From contig NZ_MWSJ01000010.1 in NCBI RefSeq assembly GCF_002237755.1, positions 1-64,000 on the forward strand: a DNA stretch of 64,000 bases, read 5' to 3'. Positions 1 through 8,054 of the stretch are shown here, piece by piece (position 1 is the stretch's first letter; every line of letters begins with the position of its first letter). The DNA comes from Lysinibacillus sp. KCTC 33748. Its GTDB lineage: Bacteria; Bacillota; Bacilli; Bacillales_A; Planococcaceae. A program made the translations under genes and the position numbers. A model generated the notes under the pieces. It was not told the origin of the DNA. It made no database searches and worked only from the letters and a program-made list of their open reading frames with translations.

Positions 1-274
1 TCAGTGAATGTGGATTAGGATTATCAGATAGATATTGTTTCATTTTTTCTAATTCCCAAATAATTAACTTCCAAGTTTCTATATCTATTTCATTGGCATC
101 ATAATAATCGAATTTCTTATAGCACTTTTCGAAGGCAGGCATAATATAGCCAAAGTTTTCTTCTGTAAAGAAAATTGAAGATGTATTCCAACATTTTACT
201 TTATACTTATCAGGAAGAATCTCTATATAACAATTGTCTTCCAAGGTACTTAAATCATAAGTTATTTCAATCAT
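1..274 (-). CDS. Truncated small hypothetical protein (N-terminal 91 residues)
   Basis: The reading frame starts at an ATG at 274 behind a clear AAAGGGGTG ribosome site and runs off the left edge without a stop, so only the N-terminal 91 residues are visible. The protein is acidic and rich in Tyr, Trp and Asp/Glu (begins MIEITYDLSTLEDN), with no signal peptide or membrane segment. I do not recognise the family. Its size and composition resemble small cytosolic immunity-type proteins, but that is only an impression. The decayed transposase just upstream suggests an accessory setting. Confidence 0.6.
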   Translation of the reverse strand, partial: MIEITYDLSTLEDNCYIEILPDKYKVKCWNTSSIFFTEENFGYIMPAFEKCYKKFDYYDANEIDIETWKLIIWELEKMKQYLSDNPNPHSL

Positions 275-350
275 TTTATCACCCCTTTAAACAGTAAATC
301 TCAATAATCTGAGCTTTTTATAAGTTGCATCTGTTGAGAATAGGCAACTA

Positions 351-660
351 TCAATCACCCTTTTTGCTTACCGAAATAGAATCATTACGGAATCTGATTA
401 CATCTAGGAATTGAAACCAACTCAAATAATGGTTGAGGTATTTTGTTGCCACACCATTAAAACGGTTCATCCAGCCTTTCAGACGGCTATGATAGTTATT
501 GGCATTTTGGAAATGGTAAAGTCCTTTTACTCGTTCCTTTCCATCCGATTTGGAGGGATAATGCTCTAACCCTTTATCTTTTGCATAGGTTTTGAAAGCC
601 CGCTAAGTATCTGTACAAAGGGTATTCGATTAGGATAACTTGGCACTTTTGTCCTTTTTT
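351..660 (-). pseudogene. Decayed transposase C-terminus (IS1595/ISXO2-like)
   Basis: Reading the minus strand from about 660 to the TGA at 351 gives a transposase-like C-terminus containing HYPSKSDGKERVKGLYHFQN and, further on, GWMNRFNGVATKYLNHYLSW. This pattern (conserved H-S-R-L-K-GWM-RFNGV-TKYL) is familiar from IS1595-group DDE transposases. Two in-frame stops interrupt it (after KLS and in TDT-stop-RAF), and the N-terminal two thirds of the gene is missing. No terminal inverted repeats were found. It is a dead fragment marking an old insertion upstream of the MocR gene. Confidence 0.7.
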
Positions 661-735
661 ATATAACCATTATAGAACGAAGGTTCGTTTTATTCAAATA
701 TCAACATAAACGAAAATGAGGATTGATTTCTTTAG

Positions 736-766
736 TGGATGGCTAAAATAACAAAAAAGTGGATGG
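736..766 (+). promoter_or_regulatory. Direct-repeat pair A, candidate MocR operator
   Basis: AGTGGATGG occurs at 734-742 and again at 758-766, a 24-bp period. The right copy ends five bases before the predicted -35 box of the regulator gene. MocR/GabR/PdxR proteins are known to bind direct repeats near their own or divergent promoters, so this is a plausible autoregulatory site. Two further pairs with the same motif and spacing lie downstream of the gene. Confidence 0.6.
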
Positions 767-770
767 TACA

Positions 771-799
771 TTACAATTGAAATAATATTAATATATAAT
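771..799 (+). promoter_or_regulatory. Predicted sigma-A promoter of the MocR gene
   Basis: TTACAA (771-776) and TATAAT (794-799) are separated by 17 bp, giving a start site near 806 and a leader of about 60 nt. The direct-repeat pair at 736-766 lies just upstream of the -35 box. Prediction from sequence only. Confidence 0.5.
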
Positions 800-868
800 T
801 TTTTATCAGGAGTAACACTGTTATAAGAAGAAAATGCAAGTTTTAAGGAACTAATGAGGTGTATATAT

Positions 869-2299
869 ATGGATTGGAAACCTGATAGAAAAGCGAAAAA
901 GGCGATCTATAAACAACTCGCAGAATATATTGAAAAGGGCATTGCAGATGGTACATTTCCACATGATAAACCATTACCATCAGAGAGATATTTAGCGAGT
1001 GCTTTAAATTTAAATAGAAGTACTGTCGTTCATGCATATGACGAATTAGAATCGATGGGGCTAATTGAACGGACTAGAGGAAGCGGTACTACCATTAGTA
1101 AAGATATATGGGGTATAACAAAAAAGCGGATTCCTAGTTGGAATAGGTATATTGAGGCGGGTTCTTTTTTACCGAGCCAACCTGTCACGCAAAAAATAAG
1201 AAAAGAAGCTGTTGAACATAAAATAATAAATTTAGCTTCCGGTGAATTGTCAGAAGAGCTTTTCCCAAAAAAAATTTTAAGCGAGATAACGTCAACACGT
1301 TCTTTTATTGGAAGCCTTGGATACGATCATCCACAGGGGAATGAAATCCTTAGAACTACTATTGCAAAACACGTGAAAAAAAGGCGAGGGATCGAAACTA
1401 ATCCTTCTTCAATACTTATAACATCAGGAGCGCAACAAGCATTACATTTAATTGTGCAATGTTTGTTAAAGCCTGGAGATGCAATAGCAATAGAAGATCC
1501 TTCCTACAATTATAATCTTCCAATTTTCAAATCAGTAGGTATACAAATACATTATCTACCTGTCGATAAGGATGGAATAAACCCAGAAGATTTGGAGTTA
1601 TTATATAAAAAACACCGAATCAAAATGATTTTTTTAAATCCATATTTTCAAAATCCAACGGGCTCCTTATTGAATAAAAAGAAAAAAGAAGCGATTTTAG
1701 ACATATCCTCAAAGCTTGGAATTCCAGTAGTAGAAGATGATCCTTATAGTTTAACAGCTTTTTCAGGAGATAAAATCTCTACCCTAAAATCAATGGATAG
1801 GAATGGCAACGTATTATACATTAGTTCTTTGTCCAAAATTGTTGCCTCAGGATTAAGAATAGGGTGGATTATTGGCCCAACATCGGTGATTGAAAGGTTA
1901 TCCGATGCGAAACAACAAATCGACTTCGGTCATTCTAGCTATACACAATGGGTAGCGAATGATTTTTTAGAATCAGAAAATTTTCAAATTCATATAAAAA
2001 GTTTAATTAAGGAATTAGAGAAAAGGAGAGATAAAATTATAGAAAGCCTCGATACTTATTTAAAAAATCAGGTGGAATATTCTATTCCTCAAGGTGGTAT
2101 TCATATATGGTGCAAAATACTTAAAAATTATAATGAAACCCAATTGCTTGAAGAATCCATTAAAAGAGGCGTCATTTATGTTCCTGGTTCTACACTGGGA
2201 TCCAAAGATGGTTTTGTTCGTTTTACTTTCGCGAAGGAAGATGAAGATTCAATCGATGAAGGAATCAAAAGGTTTGCAGAAGTCCTTAATAGTATATAG
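869..2299 (+). CDS. MocR/PdxR-family regulator (GntR HTH + class I aminotransferase domain)
   Basis: The first 75 or so residues are a GntR winged helix (PLPSERYLASALNLNRSTV, then LGLIERTRGSG-like wing); the rest is a fold-type I aminotransferase domain acting as a PLP-binding effector domain. The PLP lysine is visible in SSLSKIVASGLRIGW, near residue 323, and the NPxxQNPTG motif is present (NPYFQNPTGS). An ATG at 854 is possible, but GAGGTG at 856-861 sits seven bases before the ATG at 869, which I chose. MocR proteins sense PLP, amino acids or amines; the ligand here cannot be read from sequence. The neighbouring target gene usual for this family is not obvious, and the upstream flank is damaged by a transposase remnant. 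Confidence 0.93.
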   Translation: MDWKPDRKAKKAIYKQLAEYIEKGIADGTFPHDKPLPSERYLASALNLNRSTVVHAYDELESMGLIERTRGSGTTISKDIWGITKKRIPSWNRYIEAGSFLPSQPVTQKIRKEAVEHKIINLASGELSEELFPKKILSEITSTRSFIGSLGYDHPQGNEILRTTIAKHVKKRRGIETNPSSILITSGAQQALHLIVQCLLKPGDAIAIEDPSYNYNLPIFKSVGIQIHYLPVDKDGINPEDLELLYKKHRIKMIFLNPYFQNPTGSLLNKKKKEAILDISSKLGIPVVEDDPYSLTAFSGDKISTLKSMDRNGNVLYISSLSKIVASGLRIGWIIGPTSVIERLSDAKQQIDFGHSSYTQWVANDFLESENFQIHIKSLIKELEKRRDKIIESLDTYLKNQVEYSIPQGGIHIWCKILKNYNETQLLEESIKRGVIYVPGSTLGSKDGFVRFTFAKEDEDSIDEGIKRFAEVLNSI

Positions 2300-2303
2300 A
2301 CAA

Positions 2304-2341
2304 TTTGATGACTAAAAATGTGTTAGATTAGATGGCTAAAA
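2304..2341 (+). promoter_or_regulatory. Direct-repeat pair B, candidate MocR operator
   Basis: TTTGATGACTAAAA (2304-2317) and TTAGATGGCTAAAA (2328-2341) match at 12 of 14 positions and are 24 bp apart, the same period as the pair upstream of the regulator. It begins five bases after the regulator stop codon. Confidence 0.5.
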
Positions 2342-2435
2342 TATTTACAGGTGTGTTGGTTTGGAAAAAATAGGTTTATTATTGAGCGGTAAAAGGATTT
2401 TTTGTTACCTATTTGCTAATATATTTTCATTTTAA

Positions 2436-2498
2436 CTGATTGTAGCGTAGGGCTACTCGACTCCCGTAGGAAAGCGAGTAGCCCGTAGCGGAAATCAG
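2436..2498 (+). repeat. Short MITE-like interspersed repeat (solo form)
   Basis: A 63-bp near-palindrome starting CTGATTGTAGCG and ending CGGAAATCAG. The inner stem is perfect (GGGCTACTCG at 2450-2459 against CGAGTAGCCC at 2475-2484). Its ends and internal order (GATTG-AG, GGGC, CGACTCC, GG-AAAGCG, GCCC, CGGAAATC) match the larger element at 44933-45195, and the same pattern is familiar from intergenic repeats of Bacillus relatives. It is non-coding and would fold into a strong hairpin if transcribed. Confidence 0.65.
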
Positions 2499-2559
2499 TC
2501 TCTTCGGGTGTATAAAAATGGCAAATCAACACACCAGATATTTTTATCCCTACGGTAAA

Positions 2560-2590
2560 TGGATGGTCAAAAAAACATCGAATTGGATGG
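2560..2590 (+). promoter_or_regulatory. Direct-repeat pair C, candidate MocR operator
   Basis: TGGATGG occurs at 2560-2566 and 2584-2590, again exactly 24 bp apart and each followed by an A-rich tail. It lies about 160 bp before yfmQ. No convincing promoter and gene start were found immediately downstream, so the gene it once served may be gone. Confidence 0.5.
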
Positions 2591-2746
2591 TTATAAAAAA
2601 TAGTAATCCCTTATCATGAAGAGGTGAATGTTAAAGCATCGATATAGCTTAATTACTAATTATTCTTTATGAAACAATGTGCAATTAAGATAATAATATA
2701 GTAATTGCTACTAAAATGTTTAAATTATTGAAAGAGTTGATATGAT

Positions 2747-3193
2747 ATGACAACAGGTATGATTATTACGCTAGTGATTGGATCTATTCTTAAATTGATA
2801 ATGAGCCCTCCCAGTATAGCTGTAGGATGGGGGGTAAGTAAATTTGAACTTCATAAAAAACTTGATTCAAAAGATGTTACGGTAACATTTAATGGAAATA
2901 ATTTAGATGAGGAAGAAAAAAATAGATTTACAGACTATTTTAATAAAGCTTCCTTTTTGAAAAAACATTATATATTTCCAGGTAATGAAAAATTATTTTT
3001 ACAACCAGAGACTAATGTTACCCCATTTATCATGAACGTAAAAAGAGGCAAAAAAGATGTTAATTTCTTTGTTTTTAGTTACGACAATCATGTTGATGTA
3101 GTCAAGAAGTACAAGGAGAAGGTTGTTTCATATAGTATTAGTTCTGAACATCTACAAAATTTCGCAGCTTTAACTACAAATGCAAATCATTAA
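2747..3193 (+). CDS. yfmQ: YfmQ-family protein
   Basis: The protein has 148 residues with one N-terminal hydrophobic segment (residues about 5-27) and a soluble domain containing FELHKKLDSKDVTVTFNG, PGNEKLF and YDNHVDVVKKYK. These match the YfmQ family of Bacillus (PF10787 as I remember it) over the full length. The family has no known function; the segment suggests membrane anchoring. It appears monocistronic, with a terminator directly after the stop. The ATG follows a weak AAAGAG ribosome site. Confidence 0.85.
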   Translation: MTTGMIITLVIGSILKLIMSPPSIAVGWGVSKFELHKKLDSKDVTVTFNGNNLDEEEKNRFTDYFNKASFLKKHYIFPGNEKLFLQPETNVTPFIMNVKRGKKDVNFFVFSYDNHVDVVKKYKEKVVSYSISSEHLQNFAALTTNANH

Positions 3194-3199
3194 AAAATT

Positions 3200-3232
3200 A
3201 GGGATTCGGTCACTGACGTAGAATCCCTTTTT
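3200..3232 (+). terminator. Intrinsic terminator of yfmQ
   Basis: AGGGATTC (3200-3207) pairs with GAATCCCT (3221-3228), followed by a T run. Confidence 0.85.
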
Positions 3233-3258
3233 AATACCCTGAACATTACGTCGAAATT

Positions 3259-3291
3259 ATCTTCCACTTCAATTGAATGGAGGATTTTTTT
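3259..3291 (+). terminator. Second terminator-like hairpin
   Basis: ATCTTCCA and TGGAGGAT flank TTCAATTGAA and are followed by T7. It lies 27 bp after the yfmQ terminator and may back it up or end readthrough. Confidence 0.6.
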
Positions 3292-3395
3292 ATTACAAAA
3301 AAGTCGGGATTATATTACTACTCATCTTAGCACTTAATACTTGATGAAAAACTTCCTTAAACTTCTTTTAGCAAATGTTCGTAAAAAAGTTCTAA

Positions 3396-3545
3396 GAGGT
3401 TGTTAGTCTAAAGCCTTCGCTTCCATGCGATAACGTCAATCTGACCTGCATTTGTAAAAAACCTCCGACCTAAGGCAAACCGAATAAACCGAAATTGTGT
3501 CGTCCCTCATGCAAGCCTAGGCAAGAGTTTAAGATCCAGCTACCG
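3396..3545 (+). repeat. Modular intergenic repeat, copy 1
   Basis: The stretch TTGTTAGTCTAAAGCCTTCG onward to TCTGACCTGCAT aligns with the complement of 56690-56745 (GTTAGCCTAAAACCGTCGC to AACTGACCTGCGT). The copy here is degenerate: the hairpin seen at 56 kb as GTCGCTTCCTGCGAC reads TTCGCTTCCATGCGA. No open reading frame is present. The remainder of the 3292-3640 gap shows nothing else recognisable. Confidence 0.55.
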
Positions 3546-3646
3546 AAGTGATAGGCAGATGAAGTTTGATTAGAAATGGTGAATTTATTTATAATTGGAA
3601 TAAAAATTAGTCTGGAACGTATTAAAGTAAAGGGAGGCTTCCTAAA

Positions 3647-3931
3647 ATGACATTAATCATTTTTATCGTTGTAGCACTTGCAATTATTACGTTTTCTTTA
3701 AGCCTAACTACAAGGAAAAAGAAAAAAAGAATAATAACGGGAATCGTTTTGTTGTTATCGGTTTTGACGTATCCACTTACTTTACCTTTGTTACACGAAA
3801 CGAAGGTGATTCATGGTTTAGAAGGAACCGCTTCTTTAATTGTTTTTCATCTTCTTATATTGTTAGGTGGAATGATCGTAATCATTGCAGGTATTTTCAC
3901 AAAAACGGAACCAAATGAAAGCATTGAATAA
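3647..3931 (+). CDS. Small integral membrane protein, unknown
   Basis: The protein has 94 residues and three predicted membrane segments (about 2-20, 28-50 and 62-84), with a basic cytosolic stretch (TTRKKKKR) between the first two and an acidic tail. A good AAAGGGAGG ribosome site precedes the ATG. It stands alone between repeat-rich gaps. I do not recognise the family. Confidence 0.75.
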   Translation: MTLIIFIVVALAIITFSLSLTTRKKKKRIITGIVLLLSVLTYPLTLPLLHETKVIHGLEGTASLIVFHLLILLGGMIVIIAGIFTKTEPNESIE

Positions 3932-4007
3932 TACTTCTATATTAACAAATTAGGGTTTTATTTCTTTGTTAAGAGCTGTAGATGAATGCGGATTTAAGCT
4001 TCTTTTC

Positions 4008-4135
4008 AGCGGGTGTTTAAACACTCGCTGAAATAGAGGAATCTCAGGCTAAGAACTTAACATCGTACTGTTATTGTTGTTGTTGCCGCTTCGCTTTCGC
4101 ATGTAAGACATTTGTTGGCCTAAAGCCCCATGGGG
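4008..4135 (+). repeat. Modular intergenic repeat, copy 2
   Basis: CACTCGCTGAAATAGAGGAA (4023-4042), CTAAGAAC, GCCGCTTCGCTTTCGC and TTGTTGGCCTAAAGCC all recur, mostly in the same order, on the complement of 56780-56895. It includes an inverted repeat (CAGCGGGTGTTT/AAACACTCGCTG, 4014-4033). Non-coding; it fills most of the gap before the DUF4261 gene. Confidence 0.6.
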
Positions 4136-4254
4136 AATAGAAGCAGAAATAGAAGTAAAATACTAATTTTTGGGGTAATTTTCGATTCATTATTCATCTT
4201 CCTAAAGTTGGTAGTATAATTGTAGAATCATACATTCATAAAGGAGAGAAATTG

Positions 4255-5382
4255 ATGACAGCTCAACAACAGGCAGCAATGCAATCCATGATCGACTGGC
4301 TAGCAGATGAACACGAACTTGGGCAAGAGCCCAAGAAAATAGAAATTGCAGCAGAATTTGATTTATATGATATGCACTACTATATATTCAAGTATAAAAA
4401 AACTATTCTAGGAAAATGGCTCCTTGGCGTATGCGGAGGCTATGAGGATCCGTCTGACACTGAGCATTGCGGCCATGTATTCAGCGAGATGCAACCTTAT
4501 GACCCTGCGACTGCAGAGCAAGAAGCTGTAAAGATGGTAGAATTAATCCGAGAATACTGGATGCAGCAGGCTGCAGCATATGAAGCTGCTCAATCCATGG
4601 AGGATGAGACGGAAACGCAAGATAATGGTTCTGGTATTTTTAACGGGTTCGTTCTGCTTAACTCTGCAGAATGTGATATTGATCAGATAAAGACCAACCT
4701 TTTGAATGATTGGAACATCACTTGCTCGTCAGTAGATGATGAGGAAAACGCCGAAGAAACAGAGGAAGGAACCTTGGTCTTTGAAGTAGACGACTGCATG
4801 TTAGCGGTTAGCTTTGTCGAAGCTCCCGTACCAGATGGTGAGGCTGAATATTATGCACAGGGAAATTACATGTGGAAGGAAGCCGTGGAGGTTACTCAAA
4901 CGCATGTAGCTCAAATCATCCTAGCTGCATTTACCCGCTCCAGCTCCCCACTGGACAGTGGCAGGTTATACACTAAGCTGGCGGCAAGTTGTTTAAAGCT
5001 TCCTAACGCAATAGGGATCTATACATCTGGCACCGTATTCCAGCCTGAACTTTTTCAGGATATGGCTGAAGTCATGAAAAATGACGACATGTTTCCTTTA
5101 CTGAATCTTGTTTATTTCGGCCTTGTCGGAACGGAGACCGGGGTAGATGGATATACTTATGGGTTAAAAGCCTTTGGAAAGGATGAAATTGAAATTTTGG
5201 ACAGTCAAGCATCTCCTGCCGAACTGCGCGATTTTTTGATTACGATTTCCGGATATATTGTAGAAGAGAATGTCACGTTAAGGGATGGAGAAACGATCGG
5301 CTTCTCAGCAGAGCAAAAGCTACCGATTTCCCGTTCCGAGGCAGTTTATGTCGATGGGGATACTCTCAAAATCAAATACTAG
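4255..5382 (+). CDS. DUF4261 domain-containing protein
   Basis: The protein has 375 residues and no signal or membrane segment. Residues 1-120 form an alpha/beta N-terminal region (MTAQQQAAMQSMIDWL start, with LGVCGGYED and HCGHVF) that I do not recognise. Residues from about 127 fit DUF4261 (PF14080 as I remember it): a stretch GFVLLNSAECDIDQIK, a GLKAFGKDEIEIL core and a C-terminal DGETIG motif. The family has no firm function. AAGGAG at 4241-4246 points to the ATG at 4255 rather than the TTG one codon earlier. It is monocistronic, with its own terminator. The G+C-richer codon use than nearby small genes is worth noting. Confidence 0.8.
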   Translation: MTAQQQAAMQSMIDWLADEHELGQEPKKIEIAAEFDLYDMHYYIFKYKKTILGKWLLGVCGGYEDPSDTEHCGHVFSEMQPYDPATAEQEAVKMVELIREYWMQQAAAYEAAQSMEDETETQDNGSGIFNGFVLLNSAECDIDQIKTNLLNDWNITCSSVDDEENAEETEEGTLVFEVDDCMLAVSFVEAPVPDGEAEYYAQGNYMWKEAVEVTQTHVAQIILAAFTRSSSPLDSGRLYTKLAASCLKLPNAIGIYTSGTVFQPELFQDMAEVMKNDDMFPLLNLVYFGLVGTETGVDGYTYGLKAFGKDEIEILDSQASPAELRDFLITISGYIVEENVTLRDGETIGFSAEQKLPISRSEAVYVDGDTLKIKY

Positions 5383-5392
5383 TTTCATGACC

Positions 5393-5420
5393 AAAAGACA
5401 CCGTAGCAGGTGTCTTTTTT
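5393..5420 (+). terminator. Intrinsic terminator of the DUF4261 gene
   Basis: AAAAGACACC, loop GTAGCA, GGTGTCTTTTTT. Confidence 0.9.
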
Positions 5421-5555
5421 GCTTCATAATCCCATTTCCAATTGTAAGTGAGGGGAGGGATACCATCTTTTTAACCTTTAAGATGTTAGCTTCATACAAT
5501 GTTGAAATGTAGATACCTTTTACAATACAGCCTTTGGTCGTTCCGGATGTTGTGC

Positions 5556-6116
5556 TTATTTAAGCATCTTGTTCGCGTATGATTCATTTATTAAAATATT
5601 TTTATGTTGTATAGCAAGGTTAACTAACTTAAATTCAGCTTTGCGTATATCACCTTTGATGCTGTTTAGCTCGTTCCAAGCCAAATCATACAAAGATTTA
5701 TCAATGATGCCATTCAAATAAGCTTCTTCTAATTCATCAGCATCTTTCTCAATCAACTCTCCTGATGGTAACAAAATAAGATCTAAAAATAGATCATCCA
5801 TATAAGGAACATTATCTTCTATTGCGTTTCTATGGCAAATATCGATATACCATTGAATTATTTCTCCGTTAGCATTAAACATAGTTGTTACAGAATGGTT
5901 TTTTTTGAGGGGAAATTGTTGTAACCATATATAACCGTTATCAACAATACATAGTTTTTTCTCTCCATAATTCACGAATAAAGGTTCAGTAACTAGGACT
6001 GTTTTCAATAAAGTTATAAAACCCTTGAATTCTCTAGTGTCAAGGTATGACTGACTATACTTTCTTTCGATAACCCGCGACCATTCCGAACGGTCACCGA
6101 ACTTTCTTTTAAGCAT
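5556..6116 (-). CDS. DUF402 domain-containing protein
   Basis: The protein has 186 residues and is soluble. It carries the DUF402 pattern: a W-LQ-FP strand region, GEIIQWYIDICH, then DDLFLDLILLPSGEL and DADELEEAY. Members of this family (FomD, staphylococcal Ntdp) bind divalent metal through the Asp/Glu cluster and hydrolyse nucleoside di/triphosphates; the acidic residues are present here. It starts 15 bp after the reductase gene with a GGAGG site, so it is probably the last gene of the sugar operon. Its role there is unknown. Confidence 0.8.
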   Translation of the reverse strand: MLKRKFGDRSEWSRVIERKYSQSYLDTREFKGFITLLKTVLVTEPLFVNYGEKKLCIVDNGYIWLQQFPLKKNHSVTTMFNANGEIIQWYIDICHRNAIEDNVPYMDDLFLDLILLPSGELIEKDADELEEAYLNGIIDKSLYDLAWNELNSIKGDIRKAEFKLVNLAIQHKNILINESYANKMLK

Positions 6117-6131
6117 ACTGAACCTCCAAAC

Positions 6132-6986
6132 TCATTTTAAATAATGGGGATACAAATCTTTATGCTGCCATATCCAGTTTTTCATCTCAAGGATCATTTC
6201 TTCATAGCTCGGTACGGTAAATGAAAAATCTTTTCTTGTGTTGACTAGTGTTTTATCAATGTTTACGGGGGGATATGGCTGGATCGTTACTTTATTTTCC
6301 TTGAAATGCGTATTGAATAATTGCAGTAACTCAAATTTTGAAATACTGCTATTGTTGACGAGGTGGTAGAGGCCTGTTGTACCTTCAAGTGCTGCACGTT
6401 CAATTGCTTTTGCTAATGTTAGGGTCGTAACTCCGGTCCATATTGCACCCGTATAGCCGCGAATAGTATTATGTTGTTTCATAAACCAATTAAAAAGGCC
6501 AATACCATCCTCCTTCAAATCAGGACCGATGATAGAATTACGAAACGTTAGATGTTGAGTGCTTTCAATTTCTCCTAGCCCCTTCGTACGGTCGTAAAAG
6601 GTTTCCCCATCACGAAGGCTTTTTTCATGATAGGGAGCGGCTTTTCCTGAGAATACACAATCTGTACTTAAATGAATAAGCTTAGTGTTACTGTTTGTTA
6701 ATAAAGATTCAATGACATGAGGCAAATAACTATTGAGATATACACTTTTCTCGCGGTCTGTTTCACAGGCGTCATTTAATACACCGATACAATTGACCGC
6801 AACATCATAGTCGTGATCTAAAACTAGTGCTTTTAAAAAATTTGTATCTGTAATATCTCCCGTAATATTATTTCCGCAAGAAAAGGCTGATCGCGAATAG
6901 GTTGTTACGTCATGCCCTTGGGCGTACAAATAGAGTGAAATCGTGTGGCCAGCCATTCCAGTAGCTCCAAGTACTAAAAATTTCAA
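6132..6986 (-). CDS. RmlD-like NAD(P)-dependent sugar reductase (SDR)
   Basis: The 284-residue product begins KFLVLGATGMAGH (Rossmann glycine motif), with STDCVFSG and YDRTKGLGE (catalytic Tyr-x3-Lys) as in dTDP-4-dehydrorhamnose reductases. It probably reduces the 4-keto sugar made by the upstream CapE-like enzyme. The start is a TTG at 6986 set by GGGAGG six bases upstream; it overlaps the upstream stop as TTGA, giving tight translational coupling. An ATG at 7004 has no ribosome site. CapF-type enzymes of fucosamine pathways carry an extra C-terminal cupin; this protein does not, so it is closer to the WbvR/RmlD type of N-acetyl-rhamnosamine pathways. That product is an inference. Confidence 0.85.
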   Translation of the reverse strand: MKFLVLGATGMAGHTISLYLYAQGHDVTTYSRSAFSCGNNITGDITDTNFLKALVLDHDYDVAVNCIGVLNDACETDREKSVYLNSYLPHVIESLLTNSNTKLIHLSTDCVFSGKAAPYHEKSLRDGETFYDRTKGLGEIESTQHLTFRNSIIGPDLKEDGIGLFNWFMKQHNTIRGYTGAIWTGVTTLTLAKAIERAALEGTTGLYHLVNNSSISKFELLQLFNTHFKENKVTIQPYPPVNIDKTLVNTRKDFSFTVPSYEEMILEMKNWIWQHKDLYPHYLK

Positions 6987-8011
6987 GGTTTTCCTCCCAT
7001 CCAATTTTGTAATTCTTCTTGAATGAGCGGAAGCTTTAATAATTTTTCTTTTATTTCAGCGACGGATAGTATTTTCGTATTAGTAGAGTTGTATTCGTCG
7101 GTTAACGTAATTTTAGGAGAGCCCTCATCAAGATATTTTCCATAATTTAAATCACGGTTATCTGCAGGGATTCTATAAAAATTCCCCATATCAATGGCCT
7201 TCGCAGCTTCTTCCTTTGTTAATAACACTTCGTAAATCTTTTCGCCATGCCGTGTTCCGATAGTTTGTATTTTATTTTGAGCTTGAAAAATTTCTAGTAA
7301 TGCCTGTGCTAAATCCTCAATATAAGCAGCTGGTGATTTTTGCACCATAATGTCCCCGTTGTCAGCGTGTGAGAAGGCGTATAAAACTAATTCTACTGCC
7401 TCATCAAGGCTCATCATAAAGCGTGTCATTTTAGGATCGGTAATCGTTAAGGGCTTGCCAGCTTTAATTTGTTCGATAAATAAAGGAATTACAGAGCCCC
7501 TTGAAGCCATGACATTTCCGTATCGTGTTCCACAAATCAATGTTTTATCTGGATGAACCATTCTAGACTTAGCAATAAACGTTTTTTCCATCATAGCCTT
7601 CGAAATTCCCATTGCGTTTACTGGATAAGCAGCCTTATCTGTAGACAGGCAAATAATTTTTTTAACACCAGCTCGAATACCCGCGGTTAAAACATTATCA
7701 GTGCCTAGAATGTTCGTCTTAACTGCTTCTAGTGGAAAAAATTCGCAAGAGGGGACCTGCTTAAGAGCGGCTGCATGAAAAACAAAATCGACATCATACA
7801 TCGCATTATGAATGCTTTGGATGTCACGTACATCGCCTATAAAAAATTTAATTTTAGGATGTTGATAGAGTTTCCGCATATCATCCTGCTTTTTCTCATC
7901 TCTTGAAAAGATGCGTATTTCCTTAATGTCGGTATTTAAAAACCTCTTTAATACTGCATTACCAAAAGAGCCGGTGCCGCCAGTAATGAGAAGAACTTTA
8001 TCTTTAAACAT
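6983..8011 (-). CDS. capE: CapE/WbjB-type UDP-GlcNAc 4,6-dehydratase/5-epimerase
   Basis: An extended SDR with TGGTGSFG at the N-terminus and STDKAAYPVNAMGISK in the active site. A methionine stands where most SDRs have the catalytic tyrosine (M-G-I-S-K), which marks the inverting CapE/WbjB subgroup that converts UDP-GlcNAc to a 4-keto-6-deoxy-L-sugar. The conserved family N-terminus (MFKDKVLLITGG) starts at the ATG at 8011. The AGGAGGTG site at 8026-8033 is 14 nt away, unusually far; an ATG at 8041 is possible but has no site. It is flanked by GT2 and RmlD-like genes. There is no 2-epimerase next door, so the pathway must be completed elsewhere or stop at the reduced sugar. Confidence 0.88.
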   Translation of the reverse strand: MFKDKVLLITGGTGSFGNAVLKRFLNTDIKEIRIFSRDEKKQDDMRKLYQHPKIKFFIGDVRDIQSIHNAMYDVDFVFHAAALKQVPSCEFFPLEAVKTNILGTDNVLTAGIRAGVKKIICLSTDKAAYPVNAMGISKAMMEKTFIAKSRMVHPDKTLICGTRYGNVMASRGSVIPLFIEQIKAGKPLTITDPKMTRFMMSLDEAVELVLYAFSHADNGDIMVQKSPAAYIEDLAQALLEIFQAQNKIQTIGTRHGEKIYEVLLTKEEAAKAIDMGNFYRIPADNRDLNYGKYLDEGSPKITLTDEYNSTNTKILSVAEIKEKLLKLPLIQEELQNWMGGKP

Positions 8012-8054
8012 TGTATTGTTAATTACACCTCCTGCATGCATGGAAATAAGGGCG

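Noticed and set aside
7350-7556. Plus-strand frame opposite the CapE-like gene, and many similar frames opposite other genes
   Set aside because: Shadow frames of well-supported genes, without ribosome sites or recognisable products.
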